Assembly (NCBI GenBank): GCA_024640305.1
Contig: JAHEFG010000003.1
Location: 1 to 64,000, forward strand
From: Gammaproteobacteria bacterium
GTDB taxonomy: Bacteria > Pseudomonadota > Gammaproteobacteria > Steroidobacterales > Woeseiaceae
DNA: 64,000 nt
Direction: 5' to 3'
How positions within the stretch are numbered: the stretch's first letter is position 1; every line of letters starts with the position of its first letter. The notes beneath the pieces are model-generated. The model was not told the DNA's origin, ran no database searches, and saw only the letters and a list, made by a program, of their open reading frames with translations. This document shows positions 1 through 8,399 of the stretch, piece by piece. The position numbers and the translations under genes were made by a program.

Positions 1-191
1 CCGTTGCCTTCCTGAATCGGTGGGCACTTGGTGTCGCCATACGAACAATACACGCAGCAATCACCTTTATTGGGCCTGAGCAACGCACCGCAGCCTTCGC
101 AGTCGTAGAAGAACTGGCACGCGTCCGTCGGCATCAACTCTTGCTTTGAGTGCCCACATTTTGGGCAGGTGATTGTCGAGTAAAGTTGCAC
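1..191 (-). CDS. GDCCVxC-domain zinc-ribbon-like small protein (3' end cut by window)
   Basis: This is a short cysteine-rich protein of which 63 codons lie in the window; its C-terminus runs off the left edge. Two CxxC-type pairs can be read (CPKC near residue 9 and CEGC near residue 32), followed by GDCCVYC and a KCPP motif. That pattern is the hallmark of the GDCCVxC-domain (seleno)protein family, whose function is not established. Here the family position is cysteine, with no in-frame TGA, so it is the non-selenocysteine form. The start is a GTG at 191 with GGGAG about ten bases upstream. An ATT two codons earlier is in frame but is a poorer choice. Confidence 0.75.
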   Translation of the reverse strand, partial: MQLYSTITCPKCGHSKQELMPTDACQFFYDCEGCGALLRPNKGDCCVYCSYGDTKCPPIQEGN

Positions 192-214
192 CTTAATTGG
201 TCTCCCACAAACGG

Positions 215-1021
215 TTATTCAGCGACGGTGAGAAATTGCACGATTGCCAGCCATGAAGCGTCCGCAGCCTCTTTCTGATAACCAACGGTCATGCCGTTGC
301 CGATATCCAGCATTGGCGGGGCTCCTTCTATATCAAAACCATGCCGCGCCCCCGGATAGTTGTCGACCGTTATCTGGTGTTTGATATGAGCCGATTCCAC
401 GAGGTCTTCACAAGTAGTCGCGTCAGCAATATCGTCGCTTCCTCCAAGTAACATGAGCACTGGAATAGCTACACTCAGGTCCTTGTGCCTGTTACATGGT
501 GGGTATATCGCTATCGCGGAGCGAACACTGGTTGCTCCGTGCCGCGGTCCATCCAGCCACTTGAGAACTCCACCACCACCCATCGACCAGCCGACGATGT
601 GAAGCCTGTCGGGATCGACAAATGACAATTCTCTCGTCCAGGCGACCGCGTCACTGATGTACTCGGCGATGCGCTCGCCATCAATCGGATCAGCGCAGGC
701 GGTTAGCAGACCCTCGGCGGCATTTATATTTAACAGCAGCACCGCAAATCCCTCTGCCTGCAGCTTCTCCGCCATATGCTGATAATGCTGACGAAAAAGC
801 AGGTCGTCTTCACGGAGTTGGGGGTTGGATTTCTCCGCGGCCGGGCTATCCGATGAAATTCCACTGCAACCGGGGATAGCAATGATTGTCGGATACCGTC
901 CCTGGCCGGACGGAATGTACGAATAGTGGTTTTCTCTTACGAGGTCGCGAATGCTTTGCCCTGACGACAAACCCGGTAGTAGTAGCAATAGAGCAGCCAC
1001 CCATGTGCAAGCGTGTCTCAC
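215..1021 (-). CDS. Exported dienelactone-hydrolase-like alpha/beta hydrolase
   Basis: This is a predicted secreted serine hydrolase of about 268 aa. A hydrophobic signal peptide of about 20 residues precedes a DLH-type alpha/beta fold. The nucleophile elbow GWSMG carries Ser146; the likely acid is one of the Asp pair in GGSDD near 196-197, and the histidine is in ARHGF at 227. An early PGCSG segment would supply the oxyanion hole. Substrate is unknown. The open frame begins at a TTG (1033), but the GTG at 1021 has GGAG six bases upstream and gives a cleaner signal peptide, so I use it. The gene stands alone between the GDCCVxC protein and a methyltransferase, all on the minus strand. Confidence 0.78.
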   Translation of the reverse strand: MRHACTWVAALLLLLPGLSSGQSIRDLVRENHYSYIPSGQGRYPTIIAIPGCSGISSDSPAAEKSNPQLREDDLLFRQHYQHMAEKLQAEGFAVLLLNINAAEGLLTACADPIDGERIAEYISDAVAWTRELSFVDPDRLHIVGWSMGGGGVLKWLDGPRHGATSVRSAIAIYPPCNRHKDLSVAIPVLMLLGGSDDIADATTCEDLVESAHIKHQITVDNYPGARHGFDIEGAPPMLDIGNGMTVGYQKEAADASWLAIVQFLTVAE

Positions 1022-1119
1022 TCTGTTCTCCAAAAGCGCACATGATCCGACCCAGGCATCAGGTTAACGTGGACAGCGACCCCAATGTCTGTTTCATGGC
1101 GCATAACGGCCAGTCGCGC

Positions 1120-1863
1120 TCAGGGCTTGCGAAACAGCAGCGTAAACCGGTCTGTGTTGCCGCTTACTGAACGTCGTCCGACTTCGTACCTGAGTTCGTC
1201 ATCGGCGCGGTAGTGCAGGTCGGCATAGCCCTCGAACTCGAAGCCCAAATCCAGCAATTCCTTGATAACCATAACCGGATCAAGGCGCCGACGGTTCTCG
1301 TGGTTAGGCGGCTCCATATGACGTGCAGTGTGGTCGACGACACCGTAGATTCCGCCGGACTTCAGCGCGGCGAAAACCTGGCGGTTCATTTTTTCCCGGG
1401 AGGTAACATCGAAATTGTGGAGGTTACGAAACGTCACCACCATGTCGAGATCGGACACGCCAAACTCGAAGTCATCCAATACGTAATGGCGACTGCCCTC
1501 GGGCCGGCGAAGATTATCCGATGTGGATAGCACCTCGACCTTCTCGAACCCCGGCAAGTTGACGACGTTGTCGCTGACTCTGCCCGTCCCGAGTGCGACG
1601 TAGAGCTTGCCGTTGTCGGCCAGCACTGGCGCAAGCACGCGTGTGTACCACCCGGCCCCGGGTATTAGCTCCAGGACACGCATGTTGTCCTTCAAACCGA
1701 AGAAATTCAGCGTATCGAGCGGGCGACGATTACTGTCCCGCACGCGATCTTCTGCCGGGCGTGACCCGTCAGCCAGGGCGGCCTCTACTTTAGCGTCAAT
1801 ATCATTTGCAGCGTACGCGACGCCAACCAGGCTCAAAAAAACAATAGTCAGTAGTACTTTCAT
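1120..1863 (-). CDS. Exported class I SAM-dependent methyltransferase-like protein
   Basis: This protein of about 247 aa starts with a clear signal peptide ending VAYA near residue 18, followed by a Rossmann-type methyltransferase domain. Motif I reads VLELIPGAGWYTRVL at residues 63-77, which fits a predicted periplasmic methyltransferase group (COG4798-like). An exported SAM enzyme is odd, because SAM is cytoplasmic; either the hydrophobic start is an anchor or the fold has another use. The frame is open 20 codons further upstream, but the ATG at 1863 is preceded by CAGGAG at good spacing and starts exactly at the signal peptide. Substrate is unknown. Confidence 0.75.
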   Translation of the reverse strand: MKVLLTIVFLSLVGVAYAANDIDAKVEAALADGSRPAEDRVRDSNRRPLDTLNFFGLKDNMRVLELIPGAGWYTRVLAPVLADNGKLYVALGTGRVSDNVVNLPGFEKVEVLSTSDNLRRPEGSRHYVLDDFEFGVSDLDMVVTFRNLHNFDVTSREKMNRQVFAALKSGGIYGVVDHTARHMEPPNHENRRRLDPVMVIKELLDLGFEFEGYADLHYRADDELRYEVGRRSVSGNTDRFTLLFRKP

Positions 1864-2014
1864 TAATAACTCCTGCGGATAAATAAGCTCTGCATAAGAA
1901 CAGGGCACCAATCTTTTTTGCACGGCGAGTCTGTCCCCAAAAATAATACGGTGTCTTTAGGTCGAACTCGCGAGAAACTAACGGCAGCTTACGGCCAGAA
2001 AATGCAAAGTCCCC

Positions 2015-2281
2015 CTAACCGTGAGGTTTCAGCGCCGGATCCAGATTGGTGCCAATAAACTTACAAACAAAAATGGCTTTGCCAAACTTTTCGTAGGAGC
2101 GACGAAATTCTGCTGTCAAAGAAGCCATCACGAGGTCGTAGTCACCAAAAATCTGTGTACTCATCGTGTTCCCCACGACGCTCAAGCCTTCTACAGCACG
2201 CAGTCGTTCGATGAAATCCTTGATCGCCGGAATATAGTCGTCGGCCAATGGGTATTTGCTGATTTCCACGGATAGTTCCAT
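2015..2281 (-). CDS. YkoF/MTH1187-like thiamine-binding-fold small protein
   Basis: An 88-residue cytoplasmic protein with the pattern of the YkoF/thiamine-binding superfamily: an N-terminal strand with SVEISKYPL, a central helix with FIERLRAVEGL, then NTMSTQIFGDYD and a closing strand. Members of this fold bind thiamine or hydroxymethylpyrimidine-like ligands, but no thiamine genes are nearby, so the ligand here is open. I place the start at 2281 because GGGGA lies six bases upstream; ATGs at 2299 and 2317 are in frame but lack a matching ribosome-binding site. It is flanked by short noncoding gaps and is probably monocistronic. Confidence 0.65.
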   Translation of the reverse strand: MELSVEISKYPLADDYIPAIKDFIERLRAVEGLSVVGNTMSTQIFGDYDLVMASLTAEFRRSYEKFGKAIFVCKFIGTNLDPALKPHG

Positions 2282-2360
2282 CACTGGTTCCCCTGTCATA
2301 TCGCTCAATATAATCACTTAGAATTTAATACGCGTCCAGGCTGCTCCCGGGCATATATTG

Positions 2361-3137
2361 CTAAACGAACCCTCGCGAACTCTTTATCAAGTCATATGCT
2401 GCGTTTATCTCGCGTGATCGCTCTTCAGCAACGGCACGCATGCTTTCAGGCAGTCCGCGGGCCGCTAACTTGTCCGGGTGGTTCTTGCTCATGAGTCTGC
2501 GGTATGCACGCTTGATAACCGCCGGAGTCGCGTCCGGAGTCACGCCTAGTGCGACGTAGGCATCGGCGAGCCGGTCCTTCGGAGGCTTGCCAGTCGAACC
2601 GCGCGCGCCGCCGCCGGTTGCCGCCCGCAACAGCGACTCCAACTGCGCAACGTCTCCCTCTGCAAGTCCCAGCCGGACTGCAACACGAACCAGCATGGCA
2701 TGTTCTGCCGGGTGGACTTGTCCATCCGCGGCCACCGCCATGCACTGCAATTGCAGAAAGAGCTGAACGAGCGGCGCGCGCCCGCGACTGATTGTTGCAA
2801 ATCGATCCACGGCAGCATCAAGGTCAAAATGCGGCTGCTTGCCTTCGTTGAATGCGGATTTGGCCAGGCGACGTTGTTCGTCAGTGAGACGCAGCATGCC
2901 GAAGATCTGCTCAACGGTTTTGATCTCGTCGCGTGTAACGACACTGTCTGCTTTGCAGACAGCTCCCATTACCGCAAAAACGGATTCGATCAGCTCTGTT
3001 TGCGCAACGCGCAGCCCGCCGATCATCGTTCGTCGTAGTGCTTCGCCCGCGAGATAACCGATAAACCCGCCTACAAACAGTCCTATGGGGCCGCCTGCGA
3101 TTAGACCGATGATTGCGCCGATAAATGTAAGTGTCAT
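2361..3137 (-). CDS. djlA: DjlA-type membrane-anchored DnaJ co-chaperone
   Basis: A protein of 258 aa, close to the roughly 270 aa of E. coli DjlA. The order is an N-terminal glycine-rich hydrophobic anchor (residues 4-33, suited to the dimerising DjlA transmembrane segment), a TerB-like helical domain (about 45-175), a glycine-rich linker and a C-terminal J domain (about 190-258) with the HPD tripeptide at 220-222. HPD is what stimulates DnaK ATPase. The known role of the family is DnaK recruitment at the inner membrane. No strong ribosome-binding site precedes the ATG. The neighbours do not suggest an operon. Confidence 0.88.
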   Translation of the reverse strand: MTLTFIGAIIGLIAGGPIGLFVGGFIGYLAGEALRRTMIGGLRVAQTELIESVFAVMGAVCKADSVVTRDEIKTVEQIFGMLRLTDEQRRLAKSAFNEGKQPHFDLDAAVDRFATISRGRAPLVQLFLQLQCMAVAADGQVHPAEHAMLVRVAVRLGLAEGDVAQLESLLRAATGGGARGSTGKPPKDRLADAYVALGVTPDATPAVIKRAYRRLMSKNHPDKLAARGLPESMRAVAEERSREINAAYDLIKSSRGFV

Positions 3138-3207
3138 TATTTAAGTCTAACAGTGTCAGCTGCAGATCAATCACCGATTGTACGTTTGCCCCCACAGCAG
3201 TACGATT

Positions 3208-4242
3208 ATGTTTGTGAGGCCGATTCTCAAAATCATCTGGCTCGCACCTGTTCTTGCGCTGTGCGGATGTGCCAGCGTGCTGGACGAAGATGGTGCGCTC
3301 GCAATCGCTCCTTACGACATCAGAGAAGACGGACGCATCGTCGTCGAAGCCCAGGTAAACGGTCAGGGTCCATTTGCGTTCGCTCTGGATACTGGCGCCA
3401 GCATCTCAGTCGTCTTCGACGAGATGAATAACAAACTCGAACTCGAACCCCTGCCTGGACAAGCAGTGATAATCCATGGAGTAGTGGCATCGGGTAAATT
3501 CCCATTGCTGCGTGTCAGTCGCCTGGAGGTCGGTCGTGAGGTTTGGGCGGATCCAAGGATCGCCTTGCTGCCTGGTGATACCCCGGCAACCAAAGGCGTT
3601 GACGGTATTCTGGGTGTGGATTTCCTGCGGCGCTATGCTGTCGGATTTTCTACCCGGGATCGCGCCATACGTTTGTACCCGCCTGAATTGGTTGGTCGCA
3701 GATCTTACCGGGGTTGGGCGTCGGTCCCGCTGCGGCCGGAATACATAGGCGATAGCGGCGCAGCGCTGTACTTTTTCGAGATAGAAATCGGCGGTAAGAG
3801 GATACCCGCGCTATTCGACCTTGGAGCCGGACTGAATATGATCAATTGGGCTGCTGCGCGCAGTCTTGGTCTGGAGTTGGTCGATATGCAAGGTGACGAG
3901 TTGTTGACCGGTGCAATCGAGAGTGCGCCCGTTGCAGCTCGAGTCAAATTCGACGAGGTAACGACCGGACGTATCCGCTGGCGGGATGAAGAGTTCACGA
4001 TTGCTGAACTGAAAATATTTTCAACCATTACGCCCGGCATTAGCGGCTGCGCGATTCTGGGTGCCGAGCTTTTCACGCAGCGCGACTTTATTATCGATTT
4101 CACACGGAATCGCTTACTCGTCAACGTTGCGATGCGTGAGACGAATGTATTTGGCGGGAAAAACGGCGCAATGCGATCACGCGACGATAATGTGAGAACC
4201 AGCCAACGCCAACATTACAACCAGAGCATGGTCCAGTGCTGA
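3208..4242 (+). CDS. Retropepsin-like aspartyl protease lipoprotein
   Basis: This protein of about 344 aa has a lipoprotein-type signal (hydrophobic run ending LCGC, modified Cys near residue 21) followed by two tandem aspartyl-protease half-domains. The first active-site motif is LDTGAS with Asp61; the second is FDLGAG with Asp204, where Leu replaces the usual Thr or Ser after Asp. Bacterial proteins of this kind are predicted retropepsin-like or clan AA peptidases. The altered second motif leaves catalysis uncertain. An in-frame ATG lies ten codons upstream (3178), but the ATG at 3208 starts directly at the signal sequence. The last 30 residues are polar and look unstructured. Confidence 0.72.
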   Translation: MFVRPILKIIWLAPVLALCGCASVLDEDGALAIAPYDIREDGRIVVEAQVNGQGPFAFALDTGASISVVFDEMNNKLELEPLPGQAVIIHGVVASGKFPLLRVSRLEVGREVWADPRIALLPGDTPATKGVDGILGVDFLRRYAVGFSTRDRAIRLYPPELVGRRSYRGWASVPLRPEYIGDSGAALYFFEIEIGGKRIPALFDLGAGLNMINWAAARSLGLELVDMQGDELLTGAIESAPVAARVKFDEVTTGRIRWRDEEFTIAELKIFSTITPGISGCAILGAELFTQRDFIIDFTRNRLLVNVAMRETNVFGGKNGAMRSRDDNVRTSQRQHYNQSMVQC

Positions 4243-4336
4243 AGTACTCCGCCAGGTAAGTATTTTCCACAAGCAGCTCATATTTACCGGTCGAAGCTAA
4301 CGTGAGCGACCCCGGACGCTGGTAAACTCGGTACTG

Positions 4337-6217
4337 ATGCGAACACATCCTGCAACTCGTGTATCAGGCCAGGCTTTGCGTCGGTCTCGGCTATTGGCAT
4401 TGCTGATCTCCTCATTCTTGCTGTGGGAAATAGCGGCAGCCGATGACTGGCATTACTCAGACGTCAAAAAAATCGTAGCGGTCGGTGACGTTCATGGCGC
4501 CTACGATGCCTTGATTTCGACGCTGCTATTCTCTGATGTCATTGATCGCAACCTTGCATGGGTTGGCGGTCCTGCGCACCTCGTCTTCACCGGCGACATC
4601 CTGGATCGCGGCCCGGAATCGCGCCTCGTAATGGATCTCATCATTCGATTGGAACAAGAGGCGCCTTTGTCTGGAGGCAAGGTGCATCTGCTGCTCGGGA
4701 ATCATGAGGTCATGAACCTTATCGGCGATCTTCGCTATGTTGCCAAAGCTGAATATGCTGCTTTTCTGGATCTTGAATCCGCTGAAGAACGCGAACTGTG
4801 GTACGAGCATTTTCGCGCCGGTAAACCCGACGGCATCGACGAGTCGATAGTACGGCGGGAGTTTGACGACAAGGCGCCCCCGGGATACTTCGCGCATCGT
4901 CGAGCCTTTCGACATGACGGAAGCTACGGAAAATGGCTGCTCGACAAACCTCTGATGATCGTGATCAACGATACGTTGTTCGTGCACGGCGGCGTACCGC
5001 CTTATGTCGCGGAACATGGACTGGCGGGCGTGAATATCGAGCTTAAGAAGAACCTTTACGACTACGTGACTACGAGAGCGACGCTGGAGGATGCCGCGGT
5101 CATAAGTCCTGTTGACCGGTTTAAGGAAATCCCGCCGATGATTGTGCAGAAGAACCAGGCGGGACAGATTGCGGACGAGTTCTTCAATGACATGCTGAAT
5201 ATTCTCGGGCTTGGCAAGTCTCCCTTGTACAACTCAGCCGGTCCGACCTGGTATCGCGGCACGGCTACCTGCAACAATCTTGTTGAAGGAGACCTGCTCA
5301 GTTCCGCGTTCAGCAAAGTCGGTGCAAAGCGTGTGGTCATGGGACATACATCGACAATTACTCGTCAGGTTCAACAACGTATGAATGGACGCGTTGTTGA
5401 GATTGATACCGGCATGCTCAAGGCAAGCTACGAGGGCAGTGGTAACGCCCTCATTATTGAAGGCAGCGAGCTAAGCGTGGTTAACGAGGATGGCAGGACG
5501 GATTTGTCGCCTATAGACGCCCCGATGAGAGTCGGTCATCCGTCCATTGATATCAATGACGAAGCGATGGCCGAAATTCTGATGCATGGCGATATTGCTG
5601 AATTGAGCGATGGGGGAACCGAGTGGAGGCCGGTGCAGGTTTCAACCGATGAACTATCGGTAGTCGCTTACTTTCGAGAGCACTCGGGAGACCAACACAA
5701 TGCGCCGGAACTTGCAGCATACAAACTGGATCGCATGCTCCAACTTGGCATGGTTCCGGCGACCGTTCGGCGCGAAATTGCAGGCACTAAAGGCACTCTG
5801 CAATTTGTCCCGGCCGGCACCATGACGGAACTCGAACGTGTAACAACCGGGAAAGGTGCCTATGCACCATGTTCCACCGCAAAACAAACCGGTGCGATGC
5901 ATGTTTTCGATACGCTTATCAACAATTCGGCGCGAACACCTTCGTCGATGTTGTACGGCCGCGAAGATTTCGCGTTGGTGCTGGTTGATAATGATCAATC
6001 GTTCGGCGCCACACCCGCAAGACCGGTGTACCTTGAGGACATTGAACTTGCTGTCGGCGATCAATGGCTCTCTGCGTTATCCGAACTAAATGACGAAACG
6101 CTTCGTGCGGAGCTTGGCGATGTACTGGATGACGATCGCCTGGCGGCGCTGGGGGCTCGTCGCGACGCTCTGCTGAATGGATCCAAAGCTCCGATTCTTG
6201 GCGGCAACCCGGAGTGA
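4337..6217 (+). CDS. Exported PPP-family phosphatase fused to a kinase-fold domain
   Basis: A 626-aa exported protein. After a signal peptide (about 14-35) comes a Shewanella-like PPP metallophosphatase: GDVHG at 50-54, GDILDRG at 86-92, GNHE at 121-124, then FVHGG and MGHTS metal-site motifs, so the phosphatase core looks complete to about residue 390. The C-terminal part (about 430-575) has a different signature: an ELAAYKLD helix, an RREIAGTKG strand, VFDTLINN at 523-530 and a VDNDQSFG motif at 550-557. This follows the HipA/FAM20C/PI3K-like kinase pattern, but the usual catalytic NxDRxxxN reads NNSARTPSS, so the Asp and the second Asn are missing. I infer a phosphatase joined to a pseudokinase. 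Substrate is unknown. Confidence 0.72.
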   Translation: MRTHPATRVSGQALRRSRLLALLISSFLLWEIAAADDWHYSDVKKIVAVGDVHGAYDALISTLLFSDVIDRNLAWVGGPAHLVFTGDILDRGPESRLVMDLIIRLEQEAPLSGGKVHLLLGNHEVMNLIGDLRYVAKAEYAAFLDLESAEERELWYEHFRAGKPDGIDESIVRREFDDKAPPGYFAHRRAFRHDGSYGKWLLDKPLMIVINDTLFVHGGVPPYVAEHGLAGVNIELKKNLYDYVTTRATLEDAAVISPVDRFKEIPPMIVQKNQAGQIADEFFNDMLNILGLGKSPLYNSAGPTWYRGTATCNNLVEGDLLSSAFSKVGAKRVVMGHTSTITRQVQQRMNGRVVEIDTGMLKASYEGSGNALIIEGSELSVVNEDGRTDLSPIDAPMRVGHPSIDINDEAMAEILMHGDIAELSDGGTEWRPVQVSTDELSVVAYFREHSGDQHNAPELAAYKLDRMLQLGMVPATVRREIAGTKGTLQFVPAGTMTELERVTTGKGAYAPCSTAKQTGAMHVFDTLINNSARTPSSMLYGREDFALVLVDNDQSFGATPARPVYLEDIELAVGDQWLSALSELNDETLRAELGDVLDDDRLAALGARRDALLNGSKAPILGGNPE

Positions 6218-6583
6218 GATAGCCTGTCACAGGGCTTCTTGCCTGATTCTCAGGCGATCATCAGAGGAAAATCACAAGTTCTTCGCAGGGAGCTTGTTCA
6301 AATAAGACGCTCGTAATGCTGCAAGCAGGCTTGCTGTACTACATCGTGGTCGATGCCGGTGACACGATGGGCGTGAGTGTTCAATACAAGCTGAAAGCCT
6401 TTGAGATGGAGCCGCTCTAGATAATATATACTCGTCGGCAACGGGGGGTCATTGCACCTGCAAATGCGATCAGCCCGCTGGATTCGCTTTAACGTGCGCG
6501 ATATACGGCGCGAATATTTTTCTCAATTGCGTTTGGACCAAAGAGTGGCCCATCAAGAGGCAATTGAGCACGGAGAATGAACG
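6218..6583. other. 366-bp noncoding gap with AT-rich element and structured leader
   Basis: No convincing gene lies here. A 34-codon open frame at 6316-6420 has no ribosome-binding site and no recognisable product. An AT-rich stretch, ATAATATATACT, at 6421-6432 could hold a -10 element for the downstream TPR-hydrolase, which would give a 5' leader of about 140 nt. The last 60 bp contain the inverted repeat listed separately. Confidence 0.5.
6522..6568 (+). promoter_or_regulatory. 9-bp perfect inverted repeat just upstream of the TPR-hydrolase
   Basis: CTCAATTGC at 6522-6530 is perfectly complementary to GCAATTGAG at 6560-6568, separated by 29 nt that can themselves fold (TTTGG against CAAA). 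The repeat ends about four bases before the GGAG that serves the ATG at 6584. It could be an operator or an RNA hairpin in the leader that affects translation; nothing in the sequence decides between them. Confidence 0.45.
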
Positions 6584-8383
6584 ATGCTCAGTAAATTCAT
6601 CTATCCGGTTCGGTCAGCTGTCATCGGGCTGTTCTGCGTTGCGGCAATAGCCTTGCCAGCTGTTAGCGAAGGGCAGGTACCAGGTCTGATACAGCCGCAA
6701 CAGCAGTTCGAAGCGGCCAGGGCCAGCGGCGACCTGCCGGCGGCTATCGCAGCGGGTCGACAGGCGCTGGAATTTGCCGAACAGCAATTTGGCGATTCCA
6801 GTATCGAAATAGTTCCTACGCTTGAGATGCTCGGTGAAGTCTCCGCTATGGCGAAGGACTACGACAGCGCCACCAAATATTATCAGAGAGCCCTTACGAT
6901 CAAGGAACAGGCACTCGGCGAAGATCATCCGGACCTCGTCGTTACACTTGACGCCCTGGTCGATGTCAATATGCAACGGGCGACCTATGATGAAGCCGAA
7001 AAGTTACTCAAAAGAATCCTCAAGATCGAGCAAGCGACCTTCGGCGAATCGCACGAAAATGTTCTGATCTCCTGGCGCCGTCTTGAAGACGTTTACTCGC
7101 GTGCAAATCGACCCGAGGACGCCGCAAGTGTCAATGCGACGATCGAAGGCTTGCAGATGCGGACGCGGAGCCTGGACGTCCGGCGATATACGACAGAGGA
7201 TGGCTTCGCGACGGTACGCGTTTTTTATGGAACCGATCGTGCGCCTACGGGGAAAGCCAAGGCATCGAATTACTACGGCAACAAGCGCGGTGAACTGGAA
7301 GTCGGGTATCTCGATGTCAGCATCCCCGAAACACACAAATATGGTGAGCTGGAGACATCAAGCCGGTGGTCGGTGTTTGCGAACACGATGGGTGATGATG
7401 AGCTCAAGAGAAAATACATATTGCTGTTGGATGTAACACCGCTCGCACAGGAGAGTTTTGACGAGCAATTGCAGCAACATGTCGAGAATTCACCGAGCAA
7501 TGACATCCTGCTGTTCGTGCATGGATATAACTCGTCTTTCGAGGATGCTGCGAGACGTGCGGCACAGCTGGCCTACGACCTGGATTTTGATGGCACACCG
7601 ATGATGTATAGCTGGCCGTCACAGGCGTCGACCATGTCCTACACCGTTGACGAAGCCGTCGTGCGACTTAGTGGTCGCAGAATGGCCAGGTTCCTGCGCG
7701 GGATCGTCGAGGAGGCCGGTGCAGATCGGATTCACCTGATAGCGCACAGTATGGGTAATCGCGCTTTAGTCGAAGCACTCGAAAGAATCGCGGCCGAGCA
7801 GAAAGAAGAGACATCGAAACCGATGTTTGGCCAGATTGTATTTACGGCTCCTGACGTCGATCGCGATTTCTTTATCGAGGCGGTTCAGGGTCTGCGGGGC
7901 TCTGCCGAACGCATCACCTTGTACGCATCAGAAAAAGATCTTGCCCTGCGTTCGTCGGCGGTGCTTCATGGCGCACCGCGAGCGGGACTTGCCGGTAAGA
8001 ACATCGTTTCGGCGGACGGCATAGATACGATTGATATGTCAGACATCGACGCAGACCTGCTGGGCCACGGTTACTTCGCCGCCAAGGAGGGTGCGATATA
8101 CGACCTTTTCAGGTTGTTTTGGCTGGGCGACCCACCGGAGCAACGTTGCGGCATGCAAAACAAAGACGATTTTTGGTCATTTGATGCCAAGCCATGCAGG
8201 GGTGGCGCGGTGCTCGAGGCTGGGCTGTTGTACAAGAAATATGGCCCTGCGGCCCGGGACAAAGCGCAACAGCGACTTGAGGCGCTGGAAGAGGCCGATG
8301 AAGAAGCTGATAAAACGGCCAGGAAAGAGTGGTCTCGTATCCTGGATCAGCTGGATATCCTGCTGCAGGAAGACGACGAGTAG
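6584..8383 (+). CDS. Exported TPR plus DUF900 alpha/beta hydrolase
   Basis: A 599-aa protein with a signal peptide (1-31), then kinesin-light-chain-type TPRs (about 45-190, with repeats such as YYQRALTIKEQALGEDHPD), then a DUF900-type alpha/beta hydrolase (about 205-500). The hydrolase domain begins with VFYGTDRAP, a typical DUF900 entry, has an LFVHGYNSSF oxyanion-hole loop and a nucleophile elbow AHSMGN with Ser389. The C-terminal tail is an acidic, helical EEADEEADK region. Members are predicted esterases or lipases of unknown substrate; the TPRs suggest a protein partner. It lies next to the CHASE2/caspase locus, and TPR plus hydrolase proteins are plausible partners of caspase-fold systems, but this link is only positional. 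Confidence 0.8.
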   Translation: MLSKFIYPVRSAVIGLFCVAAIALPAVSEGQVPGLIQPQQQFEAARASGDLPAAIAAGRQALEFAEQQFGDSSIEIVPTLEMLGEVSAMAKDYDSATKYYQRALTIKEQALGEDHPDLVVTLDALVDVNMQRATYDEAEKLLKRILKIEQATFGESHENVLISWRRLEDVYSRANRPEDAASVNATIEGLQMRTRSLDVRRYTTEDGFATVRVFYGTDRAPTGKAKASNYYGNKRGELEVGYLDVSIPETHKYGELETSSRWSVFANTMGDDELKRKYILLLDVTPLAQESFDEQLQQHVENSPSNDILLFVHGYNSSFEDAARRAAQLAYDLDFDGTPMMYSWPSQASTMSYTVDEAVVRLSGRRMARFLRGIVEEAGADRIHLIAHSMGNRALVEALERIAAEQKEETSKPMFGQIVFTAPDVDRDFFIEAVQGLRGSAERITLYASEKDLALRSSAVLHGAPRAGLAGKNIVSADGIDTIDMSDIDADLLGHGYFAAKEGAIYDLFRLFWLGDPPEQRCGMQNKDDFWSFDAKPCRGGAVLEAGLLYKKYGPAARDKAQQRLEALEEADEEADKTARKEWSRILDQLDILLQEDDE

Positions 8384-8384
8384 A

Positions 8385-8397
8385 CGCGCGCGGCGCG
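8385..8397. terminator. Small GC hairpin between convergent genes
   Basis: CGCGC at 8385-8389 pairs with GCGCG at 8393-8397 across a three-base loop, in the 16-bp gap between the stop codons of the convergent TPR-hydrolase and FecR-like genes. It has no T-tract, so it is at best a weak bidirectional stop. Confidence 0.25.
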
Positions 8398-8399
8398 GC

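Noticed and set aside
1-191. Selenoprotein form of the GDCCVxC protein
   Set aside because: The motif reads Cys at every position and there is no in-frame TGA.
6316-6420. 34-codon open frame in the 366-bp gap
   Set aside because: No ribosome-binding site, no recognisable pattern; could be chance.
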